From assembly GCA_021781515.1 (NCBI GenBank), contig JAJXWR010000002.1:1-64000 (forward strand): a stretch of DNA of 64,000 bases, read 5' to 3'. The position numbers were made by a program, and so were the translations under genes. Source of the DNA: Pseudomonadota bacterium (GTDB taxonomy: Bacteria; Pseudomonadota; Gammaproteobacteria; Pseudomonadales; Moraxellaceae). The notes under the pieces are model-generated. The model made no database searches. It saw only the letters and a list, made by a program, of their open reading frames with translations, and was not told where the DNA came from. Shown piece after piece: positions 28,860 to 39,003 of the stretch. Within the stretch, counting starts at the first letter, position 1; each line of letters begins with the position of its first letter.

Positions 28860-29315
28860 TCAGACACTCCCGCTATGACCAAAACCCTGTGAGGCCCGGT
28901 GGGTCGGGCTAAACTCTTCAACCACCTGCCAGTGCATCTGTTGTACAGGCACCACTATCAGTTGTGCAATACGTTCTCCTGGTTGCACGGTAAACCGTTG
29001 CGTACTGCGATTCCAGCAGGAAATCAGCAATTCCCCCTGATAATCTGAATCAATCAACCCCACCAGATTGCCGAGCACAATGCCCTGTTTATGCCCCAGA
29101 CCCGAACGTGGAAGAATTAATGCGGCATAGCCCGGATCGGCCAGATAGATAGCAATCCCCGTGGGAATCAATTGCGTTGTATTTGCTTCAAGACACAGCG
29201 GCTCGCTTAAACAAGCCCGCAAATCCATTCCGGCCGAACCGTCAGTGGCCTGTGCCGGTAAAGGAATCGTCTGACCGATCAACGGATTCAGTATTTTCAG
29301 CTCAATGTGCATCAT
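28860..29315 (-). CDS. dut: dUTP diphosphatase (dUTPase)
   Basis: The trimeric dUTPase motifs are present in order: [35 protein letters not shown], then [10 protein letters not shown] and the C-terminal [10 protein letters not shown] arginine-glycine tail that closes the active site. The protein hydrolyses dUTP to dUMP and limits uracil in DNA. The start ATGATG overlaps the coaBC stop (TGA inside it). The extra residues in the ORF-track call come from inside coaBC. Confidence 0.97.
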   Translation of the reverse strand: MMHIELKILNPLIGQTIPLPAQATDGSAGMDLRACLSEPLCLEANTTQLIPTGIAIYLADPGYAALILPRSGLGHKQGIVLGNLVGLIDSDYQGELLISCWNRSTQRFTVQPGERIAQLIVVPVQQMHWQVVEEFSPTHRASQGFGHSGSV

Positions 29316-30610
29316 GAAACCACCCCATTCGTGAGCCATTCATCGCTACCGCCACTCCCTTGCTCCTGAGATTTCTTTTTTTCTTTCCAGCGTTTACTGA
29401 TCATTTCCACCAGTTGCTGGGCAATCACCGTTTTGCTCGCCCGCGGCAACAGATGTTCAGCGACACGCTCCCCTTCTTCCCAGTATAACTGTAAAATATT
29501 TTCATCACTGGCAAAACCAGTCCCCGGTTGCGACACGTCATTACAGGCAATCATATCCAGTTTTTTTCGTTTTAATTTATCTTGGGCATAAACAGCTGCA
29601 TTTTCTGTTTCCGCCGCAAAGCCGACGACAAACGGACGGTCTGCCACTGCAGCCACCGTGGCGAGAATATCTGTTGTTTTTTCCAGTTCGAGGCACAATG
29701 CTTCTGTGTTTTTTGCTTGCGTGTTTTTTTTGATTTTCTGTGGGTTGATTTTCTTTGGCCGATAATCAGCCACGGCAGCGGTTCCCACGAAAATCGCACA
29801 TCCTGGCAACACCGACAGCGTCGCCTGTAGCATTTCCTCCGCCGATTCAACCGCCAGCAGACGCACCCCTTCTGGAACAGGCAAATGCACCGGGCCACTG
29901 ACCAAGGTAACGCAGGCACCTGCACTGACAAAAGCCTGCGCCAACGCATAACCCATTTTACCGCTGGAAAAATTACTGAGATAGCGTACCGGATCCAGAC
30001 GCTCCCGGGTCGGGCCTGCCGTCACCACCACAGCCACCCCAGCCAACTGCGCCACGGGCCGCCCCTGCACCAGGGTTTCCAGTGCTATCAGCAGTTCCGC
30101 CGGTTCCAGCAGGCGACCCCATCCATTATCTCCACAGGCCTGTTCTCCCTGCCCCGGACCAAATACCTGTACCCCATCCTGCCGCAATAGTGCCATGTTA
30201 CGTTGGGTCGCCGCCTGCGCCCACATCTGCTGGTTCATTGCCGGTGCCACACACCGTACCGCCGAGGTGGCCAGCCAGAGTGCGCCCAACAGATCCGCCG
30301 CCCATCCATGCGCCAGATGCGCCAGGGTATTGGCCGTGGCCGGTGCCACCAACAGATAGTCTGCCCAACGCGCCAGTTCAATATGCCCCATGCCCATTTC
30401 GGCTGCTGGATCCAGCAACGAGGTGTGTACGGGTTGCCCTGATAATGCCTGCAACGTCAACGGGGTAATAAACGCACAGGCCGAGGCGGTCATCACCACC
30501 CGCACCTCCGCCCCCCGGTCTTTCAGACGCCGGATCAGTTCTGCGATCTTGTATGCGGCGATGCCTCCGGTGACGGCCAGAATAATTCGTCGGTTTGCCA
30601 GTACATTCAT
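29312..30610 (-). CDS. coaBC: Phosphopantothenoylcysteine decarboxylase/phosphopantothenate-cysteine ligase
   Basis: The N-terminal flavoprotein CoaC half starts [33 protein letters not shown] and carries the PAMNQQMW substrate motif. The C-terminal CoaB half starts near [31 protein letters not shown] and contains [10 protein letters not shown] and [10 protein letters not shown]. Together they make phosphopantetheine for coenzyme A and acyl carrier proteins. I chose ATG 30610; the longer ORF runs into the divergent radC promoter region. Confidence 0.96.
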   Translation of the reverse strand: MNVLANRRIILAVTGGIAAYKIAELIRRLKDRGAEVRVVMTASACAFITPLTLQALSGQPVHTSLLDPAAEMGMGHIELARWADYLLVAPATANTLAHLAHGWAADLLGALWLATSAVRCVAPAMNQQMWAQAATQRNMALLRQDGVQVFGPGQGEQACGDNGWGRLLEPAELLIALETLVQGRPVAQLAGVAVVVTAGPTRERLDPVRYLSNFSSGKMGYALAQAFVSAGACVTLVSGPVHLPVPEGVRLLAVESAEEMLQATLSVLPGCAIFVGTAAVADYRPKKINPQKIKKNTQAKNTEALCLELEKTTDILATVAAVADRPFVVGFAAETENAAVYAQDKLKRKKLDMIACNDVSQPGTGFASDENILQLYWEEGERVAEHLLPRASKTVIAQQLVEMISKRWKEKKKSQEQGSGGSDEWLTNGVVS

Positions 30611-30702
30611 TACCATTCGCCATAAAAGTTTAACAATTGCCAGTTTACTATAACGGCCCGCCACTTAAGGATAGTTGCGAATACGCTAAACAGGGAGATC
30701 TA

Positions 30703-31377
30703 ATGAGTATCAAGAGCATGCGACATGAGGAACAACCACGCGAAAAACTGCTGAATGAGGGCGCTCAGGCACTGACCGATGTGGAATTACTGGCACTGTT
30801 GTTGCGTACCGGTCGACAAGGACTGGGGGTATTGGAATTCAGTCGTTTTCTGCTCAACGAGTTTGGCAGTCTGGGGGGGCTGATGACGGCACCTCGCAGT
30901 GAACTGCTGAATATTGCCGGCATGGGCCCTGCCCGTTATGCCGAACTGCAGGCCGTCCTGGAACTGGGGCGACGACACCTGAAAGAAGAAGTCCAGCGGC
31001 AGGGCGTGCTGCATAATCCCCAGGCCACCCGTCAGTTCTTGTCTGTCTGGTTACGCCATCGTCAGCAGGAAGTGTTTGCCTGTCTGTTTCTGGATGCCCA
31101 ACACCGCATTATCAGTGCCAAAGAAATGTTTTACGGCACCATTGACAGCGCCAGTGTGCATCCCCGGGAAATTGTTCGCCAGTCCCTGCAATACAATGCC
31201 GCCGCTGTCATTCTGGCCCACAATCATCCCTCAGGCATCGCCGAACCGTCTCAGGCCGACCGTCAAATCACGGATGTGGTGAAAAACGCACTGCAACTGA
31301 TTGACGTGCGCGTGATCGACCATATCGTTATCGGCGGGCATCAGACGACCTCTTTGGCCGAAAAAGGCTGGATTTAA
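30703..31377 (+). CDS. radC: RadC-family JAMM/MPN+ domain protein
   Basis: This protein of 224 residues has the N-terminal helix-hairpin-helix part (PREKLLNEGAQALTDVELLALLLRTG). The C-terminal JAMM metalloprotease-like motif includes ILAHNHPSGIAEPSQADRQIT (HNHPSG). Despite the name, a role in DNA repair is doubtful. I chose ATG 30703, with GGGAG upstream. Its position divergent from coaBC is conserved in gammaproteobacteria. Confidence 0.95.
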   Translation: MSIKSMRHEEQPREKLLNEGAQALTDVELLALLLRTGRQGLGVLEFSRFLLNEFGSLGGLMTAPRSELLNIAGMGPARYAELQAVLELGRRHLKEEVQRQGVLHNPQATRQFLSVWLRHRQQEVFACLFLDAQHRIISAKEMFYGTIDSASVHPREIVRQSLQYNAAAVILAHNHPSGIAEPSQADRQITDVVKNALQLIDVRVIDHIVIGGHQTTSLAEKGWI

Positions 31378-31401
31378 AGAATTTTCGTTTGTCCCTGAAT
31401 C

Positions 31402-31410
31402 TGTTATGAT
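31402..31410 (+). promoter_or_regulatory. Extended -10 promoter of metH
   Basis: TGTTATGAT fits an extended -10 (TGnTATGAT); no good -35 box stands at 17-18 bases. Transcription from about 31417 gives a leader of about 190 nt. It contains a CCGGTTA/TAACCGG long-range pairing, a GGAG/CTCC hairpin, and then the structured element. Confidence 0.45.
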
Positions 31411-31514
31411 GACCAGATTATCCGGTTACAGTGCTATGACGGAGTACGGCTCCGGTTCCATTTTCTGAACGACCTAACCGGCAACTTAAATTACTCAAGA
31501 TAGCCATTTGCTTT

Positions 31515-31595
31515 GAGGAGAAAGCGAGAAACAGGCTGCTGCAGGGCAGGTGCTATCCCTTGCCTCCTCCCTGGGAACAGGGGGAGGTTCTCGCT
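31515..31595 (+). promoter_or_regulatory. Structured cis-regulatory RNA candidate, copy B (metH leader)
   Basis: P1 pairs AGCGAGAA (31523-31530) with TTCTCGCT (31588-31595). P2 pairs CTGC (31536-31539) with GCAG (31546-31549) around a 6-nt loop. P3 pairs CCTCC (31563-31567) with GGAGG (31583-31587) and can extend further. The junction GTGCTATCCCT (31550-31560) is identical to copy A. Relative to copy A, P1 changes T-A to A-T, P2 changes G-C to T-A and P3 changes A-T to T-A. The 3' strand of P3 is the only Shine-Dalgarno-like sequence (GGGGGAGG) before the metH ATG, 18 bases away, so folding could gate translation. Confidence 0.75.
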
Positions 31596-31605
31596 GATCA
31601 CACTG

Positions 31606-34600
31606 ATGAATCATTCCGCTGCCGCCTTGCGTCAGCTGCTCCGGCAGCGTATTGTCATTCTTGATGGTGCCATGGGGACCATGATTCAACAACATGATCT
31701 GGATGACAGTGATTACCGGGGAACCCGCTTTGGGGAACATCCGCATGAACTGAAAGGCAACAATGACCTGCTGACCCTGACACAACCGGCACTGATTGCT
31801 GATATTCACCGGGCCTATCTGCGTGTTGGGGCAGATATAATAGAAACCAATACCTTTAACAGTACCCGAGTCTCCCAGGCCGATTACCATCTGGAAGATC
31901 TGGTGCCTGAACTTAACCGGCAGGGGGCTGCCCTGGCACGCCGTTGTTGTGATGAGTTCACCGCACAGGATGGACGACCACGCTTTGTCGCTGGCGTACT
32001 TGGCCCTACTTCGCGCACCTGCTCATTGTCTCCGGATGTCAATAATCCGGCGTTTCGCAATATCCGTTTCATGGAACTGGTGCAACAGTACCGTGAAGCG
32101 GTGAGTGCACTGGTCGCCGGTGGCGCGGACATTCTGCTCATTGAAACCATTTTTGATACCCTGAATGCGAAAGCCGCCGTATTTGCGGTGCGCCAGTGGC
32201 TGGATGAACAACGACTGGATCTGCCCATTATGCTGTCAGGCACCATTGTCGATCAATCGGGCCGAACCCTGTCCGGACAAACCACCGAAGCATTTTATAA
32301 TTCCCTGCGCCACTCCCGCGCACTCTCCGTCGGCCTGAACTGTGCCCTAGGCCCGGATCTTCTGCGCCCCCATGTCGAAGATCTGGCACAGATTGCGGAA
32401 ATTCATGTCTCCGTGCACCCCAATGCCGGCTTGCCTAACGCCTTTGGTGGCTATGATCTGAGTGCCACCGAGATGGCTCGCTCTATTGGAGAGTGGGCCC
32501 AGTCCGGCTTGGTGAATATTGTTGGGGGCTGCTGCGGCACCACCCCTGAACATATTGCGGCCATTGCGGACGCCGTACGTTCCTGTGCACCACGTCGCCC
32601 CCAGCCACATGACCACCGCACACGGCTCAGCGGTCTGGAACCGTTCAATATCCGGCGTGACAGCCTGTTTATCAACATCGGCGAACGTACCAATGTCACC
32701 GGTAGTGCCCGTTTTCGTCGGTTGATCCGTGATGAAAATTATGCGGAGGCCACCGAAGTGGCGCTGCAACAGGTACAATCCGGAGCCCAGATCATCGACA
32801 TCAATATGGACGAGGGGATGCTGGACTCCGAATCAGCGATGGTCACCTTTTTGCACCGCCTCGCCACCGAACCCGACATCTGCCGGGTCCCCTTCATGAT
32901 TGATTCGTCGCGCTGGGAAATTCTTGAAGCCGGTCTGCAATGTATTCAAGGCAAAGGTCTGGTGAATTCCATCTCGCTGAAAGAAGGCCCCGATGAGTTT
33001 CTCCGCCGGGCACGCCTCTGTCAGCTCTATGGAGCCGCCGTCGTTGTCATGGCCTTTGATGAACAGGGACAGGCCGACACCCTGGAACGTAAAAAACAGA
33101 TTTGTGCCCGCTCTTACCACTTACTGGTCAATGACGGTTTCTTGCCGGAAGATATTATTTTTGATGCCAACATTTTTGCCATCGCAACCGGCATGGATGA
33201 ACATAATCACTATGCCGTTGATTTTATTGAGGCATGCCAGTTTATCCGTGATGAATTACCTTATGCACTGTCCTCCGGTGGTGTGTCCAATGTCAGTTTC
33301 TCATTTCGTGGCAATGAACCGGTGCGTGAAGCCATCCACTCGGTCTTTCTCTACCACGCCTTTCAACACGGCCTGAACATGGGTATCGTCAATGCCGGTC
33401 AACTCGCCGTTTATGACGATCTGCCCGCCGTCCTGAAAGAACGGGTTGAAGAGGTCGTCCTGGACCTCCGGCCGGATGCCACTGAACGTTTGCTGGCCAT
33501 TGCCGACCAATACCGTCAACAAGGCAGCAGTAGCGTCGCCAGTACACAGGACTTGGCCTGGAGAGACTGGCCTGTCGGTAAACGCATTGAACATGCCCTG
33601 ATCAAAGGCATCACGACCTATATCGAAGCCGATACCGAAGAAGCCCGTTTATCCAGCCAACGTCCCCTGGACGTAATTGAAGGCCCGCTCATGGCCGGCA
33701 TGAATGTGGTGGGCGACCTGTTTGGTGCCGGTAAAATGTTCTTGCCGCAGGTGGTCAAATCTGCCCGGGTCATGAAACAGTCCGTGGCTTGGCTGATCCC
33801 CTGGATTGAACAGGAAAAAACTGCCGCCACCAGTAAAGGCCGGATATTGCTCGCCACGGTCAAAGGCGACGTGCATGATATTGGTAAAAATATCGTGGGT
33901 GTGGTCCTGGGATGCAATGGCTACGACATCATCGATTTGGGGGTCATGGTCTCCGCCGACCGGATTTTGCAGACCGCCCGTGAACAACAGGTGGATATTA
34001 TCGGACTGTCTGGCCTGATTACCCCATCCCTGGATGAGATGGTGCATGTCGCCAAAGAAATGCGGCGTCTGAATTTCAGTCTCCCCTTGCTCATAGGCGG
34101 TGCCACCACGTCCAAAGCGCATACGGCCCTGAAAATTGAACCTAATTATACGGCGGATGCTGTCGTTTATGTCACGGATGCATCCAGAGCCGTTGGTGTG
34201 GTGTCGACCCTGCTTTCTGCTGAATTGAAACCGGGTTTTATCGCTCAGCGCCGCCAGGAATATGCGGAAATTCGCCAGCGTCTGGCAGAACGACGTCCCA
34301 AAGCCGAACGTCTGGGGTATGCACAGGCGCAGGCACAGAAGTTTTTAGGGCACTGGGAAAACTACCGCCCCGAAGCACCGAATAAACTCGGTATCCAAGT
34401 TCTCCGTCATTACCCGCTACGTGACCTGATTGATTACATCGACTGGACGCCGTTTTTTATCTCGTGGAATCTGGCAGGAAAATATCCGAAAATCCTTGAC
34501 GATACCACCATCGGTGAAGCGGCACGGTCATTGCTCACTGACGCACAGCAGCTGCTGGATACACTGATCCGCAATAACTCACTGACAGCACACGCCGTCT

Positions 34601-35289
34601 ATGGACTCTGGCCCGCCTACAGTCGGGGAGATGATATCGTGGTCCTTGATCCCCAGTGTCCCGAGCAGCAACTGGCTGTCCTGCACCAGTTACGCCAACA
34701 AAGCGATAAGGTCAGTGGCAAACCCAATTACTGTCTGGCTGATTTTATCGCCCCTCAGGGCAGCGTTCCGGATTATATCGGCGCTTTTGCCGTCACAGCC
34801 GGTCATGGTGTAGAGGAGTTAGCGGAATCTTTCAGCAAAAAAGGCGATGATTACAGTGCCATTTTGTTAAAAAGCTTAGCCGACCGTCTGGCCGAAGCAC
34901 TGGCAGAACGGTTACACGCACAGGTTCGCCGGGAATTCTGGGGCTATGCGCCCCAAGAACAGTTAAGCACAGCCGAGCTAATCAAGGAAAAATACCGGGG
35001 TATCCGTCCCGCACCCGGTTATCCCTCTTGCCCGGATCACAGCGAAAAAGCCACTATTTTCACACTACTGCAGGCAGAAGCGCAGGCAGGTATCCGTCTG
35101 ACCGAACATTTTGCCATGTGGCCTGCCGCTTCAGTCAGCGGCCTGTATTTTGCGCACCCAGACGCCTGTTATTTCAATATCGGCAAACTGGAACAGGATC
35201 AGGTCATGGATTACGCTGCCCGCAAAGGCTGGTCGCTGAAAGAAGCCGAACGTTGGCTCTCTCCGAATCTAGGCTATGAACCGGACTGA
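31606..35289 (+). CDS. metH: Cobalamin-dependent methionine synthase MetH
   Basis: The protein of 1227 residues has the full four-module layout. First is the homocysteine-binding domain ([15 protein letters not shown], zinc ligands in VGLNCALG and [11 protein letters not shown]). Next is the methyltetrahydrofolate-binding pterin domain ([19 protein letters not shown]). Then comes the cobalamin domain with the B12 ligand motif [26 protein letters not shown]. Last is the C-terminal S-adenosylmethionine activation domain ([35 protein letters not shown]). It makes methionine from homocysteine. I chose ATG 31606 because family homology starts there and the upstream in-frame stretch is the RNA element. 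Its 3' end overlaps convergent sohB by 21 bases. Confidence 0.97.
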   Translation: MNHSAAALRQLLRQRIVILDGAMGTMIQQHDLDDSDYRGTRFGEHPHELKGNNDLLTLTQPALIADIHRAYLRVGADIIETNTFNSTRVSQADYHLEDLVPELNRQGAALARRCCDEFTAQDGRPRFVAGVLGPTSRTCSLSPDVNNPAFRNIRFMELVQQYREAVSALVAGGADILLIETIFDTLNAKAAVFAVRQWLDEQRLDLPIMLSGTIVDQSGRTLSGQTTEAFYNSLRHSRALSVGLNCALGPDLLRPHVEDLAQIAEIHVSVHPNAGLPNAFGGYDLSATEMARSIGEWAQSGLVNIVGGCCGTTPEHIAAIADAVRSCAPRRPQPHDHRTRLSGLEPFNIRRDSLFINIGERTNVTGSARFRRLIRDENYAEATEVALQQVQSGAQIIDINMDEGMLDSESAMVTFLHRLATEPDICRVPFMIDSSRWEILEAGLQCIQGKGLVNSISLKEGPDEFLRRARLCQLYGAAVVVMAFDEQGQADTLERKKQICARSYHLLVNDGFLPEDIIFDANIFAIATGMDEHNHYAVDFIEACQFIRDELPYALSSGGVSNVSFSFRGNEPVREAIHSVFLYHAFQHGLNMGIVNAGQLAVYDDLPAVLKERVEEVVLDLRPDATERLLAIADQYRQQGSSSVASTQDLAWRDWPVGKRIEHALIKGITTYIEADTEEARLSSQRPLDVIEGPLMAGMNVVGDLFGAGKMFLPQVVKSARVMKQSVAWLIPWIEQEKTAATSKGRILLATVKGDVHDIGKNIVGVVLGCNGYDIIDLGVMVSADRILQTAREQQVDIIGLSGLITPSLDEMVHVAKEMRRLNFSLPLLIGGATTSKAHTALKIEPNYTADAVVYVTDASRAVGVVSTLLSAELKPGFIAQRRQEYAEIRQRLAERRPKAERLGYAQAQAQKFLGHWENYRPEAPNKLGIQVLRHYPLRDLIDYIDWTPFFISWNLAGKYPKILDDTTIGEAARSLLTDAQQLLDTLIRNNSLTAHAVYGLWPAYSRGDDIVVLDPQCPEQQLAVLHQLRQQSDKVSGKPNYCLADFIAPQGSVPDYIGAFAVTAGHGVEELAESFSKKGDDYSAILLKSLADRLAEALAERLHAQVRREFWGYAPQEQLSTAELIKEKYRGIRPAPGYPSCPDHSEKATIFTLLQAEAQAGIRLTEHFAMWPAASVSGLYFAHPDACYFNIGKLEQDQVMDYAARKGWSLKEAERWLSPNLGYEPD

Positions 35290-36360
35290 GCCCAACAGGC
35301 GCAACAGCGTGCTTTCCAGGGCATGCATCAGCGAATGTGACAGTCTTTGTAAAAACGGCTCAGGAAGATGATAGGTCACCTCATACAAACTGGCCTCCTT
35401 GGCCAGTTGACCCAGGTGATCATCACTGGTGGCAATTTCATCAATCAGCCGCAACGCCAATGCCGTCTGACCATACCAGTGCTCCCCCGTCGCCACCTGC
35501 TCAATATCCAGTGCAGGTCGGGCCTCTTTGACCCATTGCTTGAACAACAGATGCGTTTCTTCCAGTTCTTCACGAAATTTTTGCCGACCTGCTTCGGTGT
35601 TCTCTCCCAGCATGGTCAACGTCCGTTTGTAGGCACCGGCGGTATGCAGTTCAATATCAATATCGTATTTTTTCAGCAGCCGGTTAAAATTGGGCAACTG
35701 CGCCACTACCCCAATGGATCCGACAATGGCGAAAGGTGCCGCAATAATCCGGTCTGCCAGTGCCGCCATCAAATAGCCACCGCTCGCCGCCACCTTGTCA
35801 ACACAAATATCTAAGGACACTTTGGCCTGGCGTAAGCGACGTAATTGCGAGGCGGCCAGGCCATAGCCATGCACCACCCCTCCCGGACTCTCCAGACACA
35901 ACACTACCCGATCCGCCTCGGGACGAACGATCTGTAAAATCGCCGTTATTTCTTCACGCAGCGCCTCGACCGCCGAGGCTTTGATATCGCCATCAAATTT
36001 CAGGACATAAACCCGTTTATCCGTGGGATCAACCGGGTCGGCAATACCCGATTCCGACGCTGATTTCGACTGTTGCTGCTGGATTTTCATCGCCTTTTCC
36101 TGCGCCTTTTCTTTTTCTTCTTCCGCCTTCTTTTCCTGCTTGAGTAGCGCCTTCATCGCCTTGTGCGGTAAGACCTGCATCTGCATCTGCATCTGGTAGT
36201 CGCGAAATTTATCATTCAAATCTTTCAGTTCCAGAACCCCTGCAGGCCGCGCTTTACGGCCAAAGACCGACAGACTGAGCAGCACAGCGACGACCGCCAA
36301 AACCAGTGTGACACTTTTTGCCAAAAACAAAAGATACTCTGCGACCATATGCCAAAACAT
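35269..36360 (-). CDS. sohB: SohB, inner-membrane S49-family serine peptidase
   Basis: An N-terminal membrane segment ([25 protein letters not shown]) is followed by a Lys/Glu/Gln-rich coiled stretch and then the S49 peptidase core. Nucleophile region: [17 protein letters not shown]. Catalytic Lys region: [23 protein letters not shown]. The ClpP-like fold motif is [20 protein letters not shown]. The start at ATG 36360 has GGGGAAGG immediately upstream. The protein is thought to degrade membrane or signal-peptide fragments. It is probably not an essential gene. Confidence 0.93.
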   Translation of the reverse strand: MFWHMVAEYLLFLAKSVTLVLAVVAVLLSLSVFGRKARPAGVLELKDLNDKFRDYQMQMQMQVLPHKAMKALLKQEKKAEEEKEKAQEKAMKIQQQQSKSASESGIADPVDPTDKRVYVLKFDGDIKASAVEALREEITAILQIVRPEADRVVLCLESPGGVVHGYGLAASQLRRLRQAKVSLDICVDKVAASGGYLMAALADRIIAAPFAIVGSIGVVAQLPNFNRLLKKYDIDIELHTAGAYKRTLTMLGENTEAGRQKFREELEETHLLFKQWVKEARPALDIEQVATGEHWYGQTALALRLIDEIATSDDHLGQLAKEASLYEVTYHLPEPFLQRLSHSLMHALESTLLRLLGSVRFIA

Positions 36361-36403
36361 GCCTTCCCCTTCACTCAATTTTAATCAAGAATATCTGTCC
36401 AAT

Positions 36404-37249
36404 TTAATCCGTGTGTGCAAAACGTAAACGGTGTCGTTCAATCAGCCGGTGTGCAATACTGCCAGGCGGAGCGGTATCCACCACGGCCTGCGCATGTACC
36501 CATTCCGCCCTGACAATTTCCCTACCATCCGGTTGCAGATCCCCTGAAAGATACTCCGCTTCAAAACCCAGCATCAGGGAATGCGGAAACGGCCATGGCT
36601 GACTGTCGACATAATACAGGTTTTGTACGTAAATCCCTACCTCTTCATGTATTTCACGGTGAATCGCTTCTTCAACCGACTCGCCAGCTTCCACAAAACC
36701 GGCCAAACAGCTTAAAAACGGCCGGGGGAAACGCTGACCTTGAGCCAGTAACATATAAGGCCCGCGATGCACCAGCACAATCACGCAGGGATTAATACGC
36801 GGATAAAAATCCAGATGACAGGCATGACAGCAGCGCAATCGTTCCGTGGCACTGTCTTGCAACGGCGCACCACAACGTGAACAGAAGCGATGGTCCTGCG
36901 CCCAACGCAACAGTTGAGCCGCCCGTGCCAACAGGCCCTGCAACAAGGCATCACTGCCCAACAACGCCTGACGCAACGGCAAGTGTTGCACCCCGGAGAG
37001 TTCCTGGCCCTCTGCCAAACGCAGTACCTGAATGGGCACGCCTTGCCAGTAACCCAACATCATTGTTTCCTGCACCTGTGAGTCCAGTGCATACGCCTGT
37101 ATTTGCGATGGCGTCCACAGGCAGGTCACCGTCCCAGCCATCAACACTGCCTGATCGCCACTAAATACCAGAAACCGTCCAGAATCCGCTAGCCGATCCG
37201 GTCGCTCTACCGCAGGCACAAACTCCAACGCCTTGGTGAACCGGCTCAC
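36404..37249 (-). CDS. nudC: NAD-capped RNA/NAD(+) diphosphatase NudC
   Basis: The protein of 281 residues has a zinc ribbon (CSRCGAPLQDSATERLRCCHACHLDFYPRINPCVIVLV), a Nudix box (GFVEAGESVEEAIHREIHEEVGI) and the NudC-specific SQPWPFPHSLMLGF motif. The enzyme hydrolyses NAD(H) and removes NAD caps from RNA. Its start overlaps the stop of the upstream gene as ATGA. Confidence 0.95.
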   Translation of the reverse strand: MSRFTKALEFVPAVERPDRLADSGRFLVFSGDQAVLMAGTVTCLWTPSQIQAYALDSQVQETMMLGYWQGVPIQVLRLAEGQELSGVQHLPLRQALLGSDALLQGLLARAAQLLRWAQDHRFCSRCGAPLQDSATERLRCCHACHLDFYPRINPCVIVLVHRGPYMLLAQGQRFPRPFLSCLAGFVEAGESVEEAIHREIHEEVGIYVQNLYYVDSQPWPFPHSLMLGFEAEYLSGDLQPDGREIVRAEWVHAQAVVDTAPPGSIAHRLIERHRLRFAHTD

Positions 37250-38889
37250 AGGTTCAAACCCATCTCCGCTACACTCTGTTCTGCCAGAATGAACAACGAC
37301 TCACCCACGGGTTTATTGGCCTCCAGGCTTTCCAGGTAGTAATCCACACTGGTCAGTGCATCCGCCAGCAAATCCATTTCGTGCATGGGGGGTTCACCCT
37401 GCCACTTCATCAGACGTTCAGCCACATAACGGGCCACTGCTTTTAACACTTCAGCGCCACGAACCACTCCAAGAAACGCCAGGCCTCCGGCCACCGAATT
37501 CAGGGTTTCCGGTACATTTTCCAGATGTTGCGTTGCAAAATCTGTTTCAAGGTAGGAGGTAATGCCGCGTTTCGCTATGGACAAACCAGAACGCGACTCT
37601 GACACCAGCATGGTGCGTGCCTGATCCAACTGGTGAATAGAAATATTCTGATTGATGATCGGGGTATACATGCCCGGAGTGACTTCTTTGAGCAACCGGG
37701 TCATGGAGTTTTCCACTCCCAACAACATATCCACCAGACCATTCAGATCATCTTCATCCGGTTCACCAGTCCATCGGGCCACTACATCCGCCCAGTAAGA
37801 AGCCCGCTGGCTGATTTCATGCTGCCCCAACATTAACAAGGTACGGGAAAGCCGACGAATCTGCTGATCCATCGGTTCTGTTTCCCCCATGCGGGAAACA
37901 CCCCGCGCCATCAGATCGAGCGAGTCACGAATCTGTGCCATTTCCTCGGAAATCACCGAGGATACCGTCTTTATCACCGAACTTCCCGGGCCACACATCA
38001 GATCAAATTCCGTGGTCAACCGTTCCTGATCCAGGAAGCGCTCTGCGAGTGCGTAGCTTAGCTTGACCCGTGCCACCCATGAACCCGCCGATCCCAACGC
38101 CGCCAGATAGAGCGCCGTTGGCAGCCATTGCTCCGCCACCGGCGGCTGCGACAACATCAATGCCTTTAACATCCGCTCAATCTGCGCCAGCCATTTTTTG
38201 CGAGACATGGTAATGGCAACACCGGTCGCCAGCGCCTCCACCGCCGCCAGCACCACCACCACCAATTCCGCCGTCTCCGCCTGCTCCGCCACCAGCACAA
38301 TTTTTTTCAGCGCCATCTGCATCATCATGATATGCCCGGGATCATCGCTGTCACGCAGCACCCCCACCAGACCCATCTGATAAACCTGACGTGCCCGCCG
38401 CAACACGTACTGACGGTCTACACTGCGCATCGTACGCCGTGCAGGTGCCACCCCTGATTGCAACTCAGCATGTCGCAAAAACACATCATCACCCAGCAAG
38501 GTCTGTCCAATGGATCCCCGCAGGCGATTCAGCGCTGGGATCAATAGCTGCGGCCAGGCCATGTCTTTAATCTGCACATAATCGAGATAGCACCCCAAAA
38601 TGGTCAGCGCATAACCGATGGCTTCCGCTTTAGGCATATCCGCCTCGGTGATCCCCCCCTGAAACTGTTGCAGGATTTCCCGACTCCAGAGCACCAGTTT
38701 GTCAGCCCAGTCCAGCCCCAGCATATGCAGGGCACCCCAGACCTGACGCAACAGATCCATCGCATTAATCCGTCGCTCTTCCGCCGGATGCTCCAGAAAG
38801 GATTCGAGATCACTTTGCACCTGAGCCAACGCCTGATCAATTTCAGCCTTGACCAGATTTAAAATAGTCCAACGGGTACCTGAAGCCAT
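37246..38889 (-). CDS. Stand-alone protein resembling the N-terminus of ChpA/PilL-type chemotaxis kinases
   Basis: The product of 547 residues starts ASGTRWTILNLVKAEIDQALAQVQSDLESFLEHPAEERRINAMDLLRQVWGALHMLGLDWADKL. This resembles the N-terminal helical, Hpt-like region of ChpA/PilL, the CheA-like kinase of the twitching-motility chemosensory system. No CheA catalytic, P5 or receiver domain follows and no His-box with a clear phosphorylation site is seen. A segment with FAVTQHLENVPETLNSVAGGLAFLGVVRGAEVLKAVARYV-type repeats is likewise helical. I chose ATG 38889 (AGGAAAA upstream). It is translationally coupled to nudC. Function is unknown; a scaffold in pilus signalling is an inference. Confidence 0.7.
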   Translation of the reverse strand: MASGTRWTILNLVKAEIDQALAQVQSDLESFLEHPAEERRINAMDLLRQVWGALHMLGLDWADKLVLWSREILQQFQGGITEADMPKAEAIGYALTILGCYLDYVQIKDMAWPQLLIPALNRLRGSIGQTLLGDDVFLRHAELQSGVAPARRTMRSVDRQYVLRRARQVYQMGLVGVLRDSDDPGHIMMMQMALKKIVLVAEQAETAELVVVVLAAVEALATGVAITMSRKKWLAQIERMLKALMLSQPPVAEQWLPTALYLAALGSAGSWVARVKLSYALAERFLDQERLTTEFDLMCGPGSSVIKTVSSVISEEMAQIRDSLDLMARGVSRMGETEPMDQQIRRLSRTLLMLGQHEISQRASYWADVVARWTGEPDEDDLNGLVDMLLGVENSMTRLLKEVTPGMYTPIINQNISIHQLDQARTMLVSESRSGLSIAKRGITSYLETDFATQHLENVPETLNSVAGGLAFLGVVRGAEVLKAVARYVAERLMKWQGEPPMHEMDLLADALTSVDYYLESLEANKPVGESLFILAEQSVAEMGLNL

Positions 38890-39003
38890 AGTTTTTCCTG
38901 TCGTATGCGGTTGCAACCCTATACAAATATTAGTGCATCTGGCCAATTTAACACAGGCCGCACTAAAGCACGCTGCACTGCATTTTCGCTGATCACTGCT
39001 CAC

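Noticed and set aside
31417-31605. Cobalamin, SAM or SAH riboswitch before metH
   Set aside because: The conserved boxes of these classes are not present; the element found has a different junction and size.
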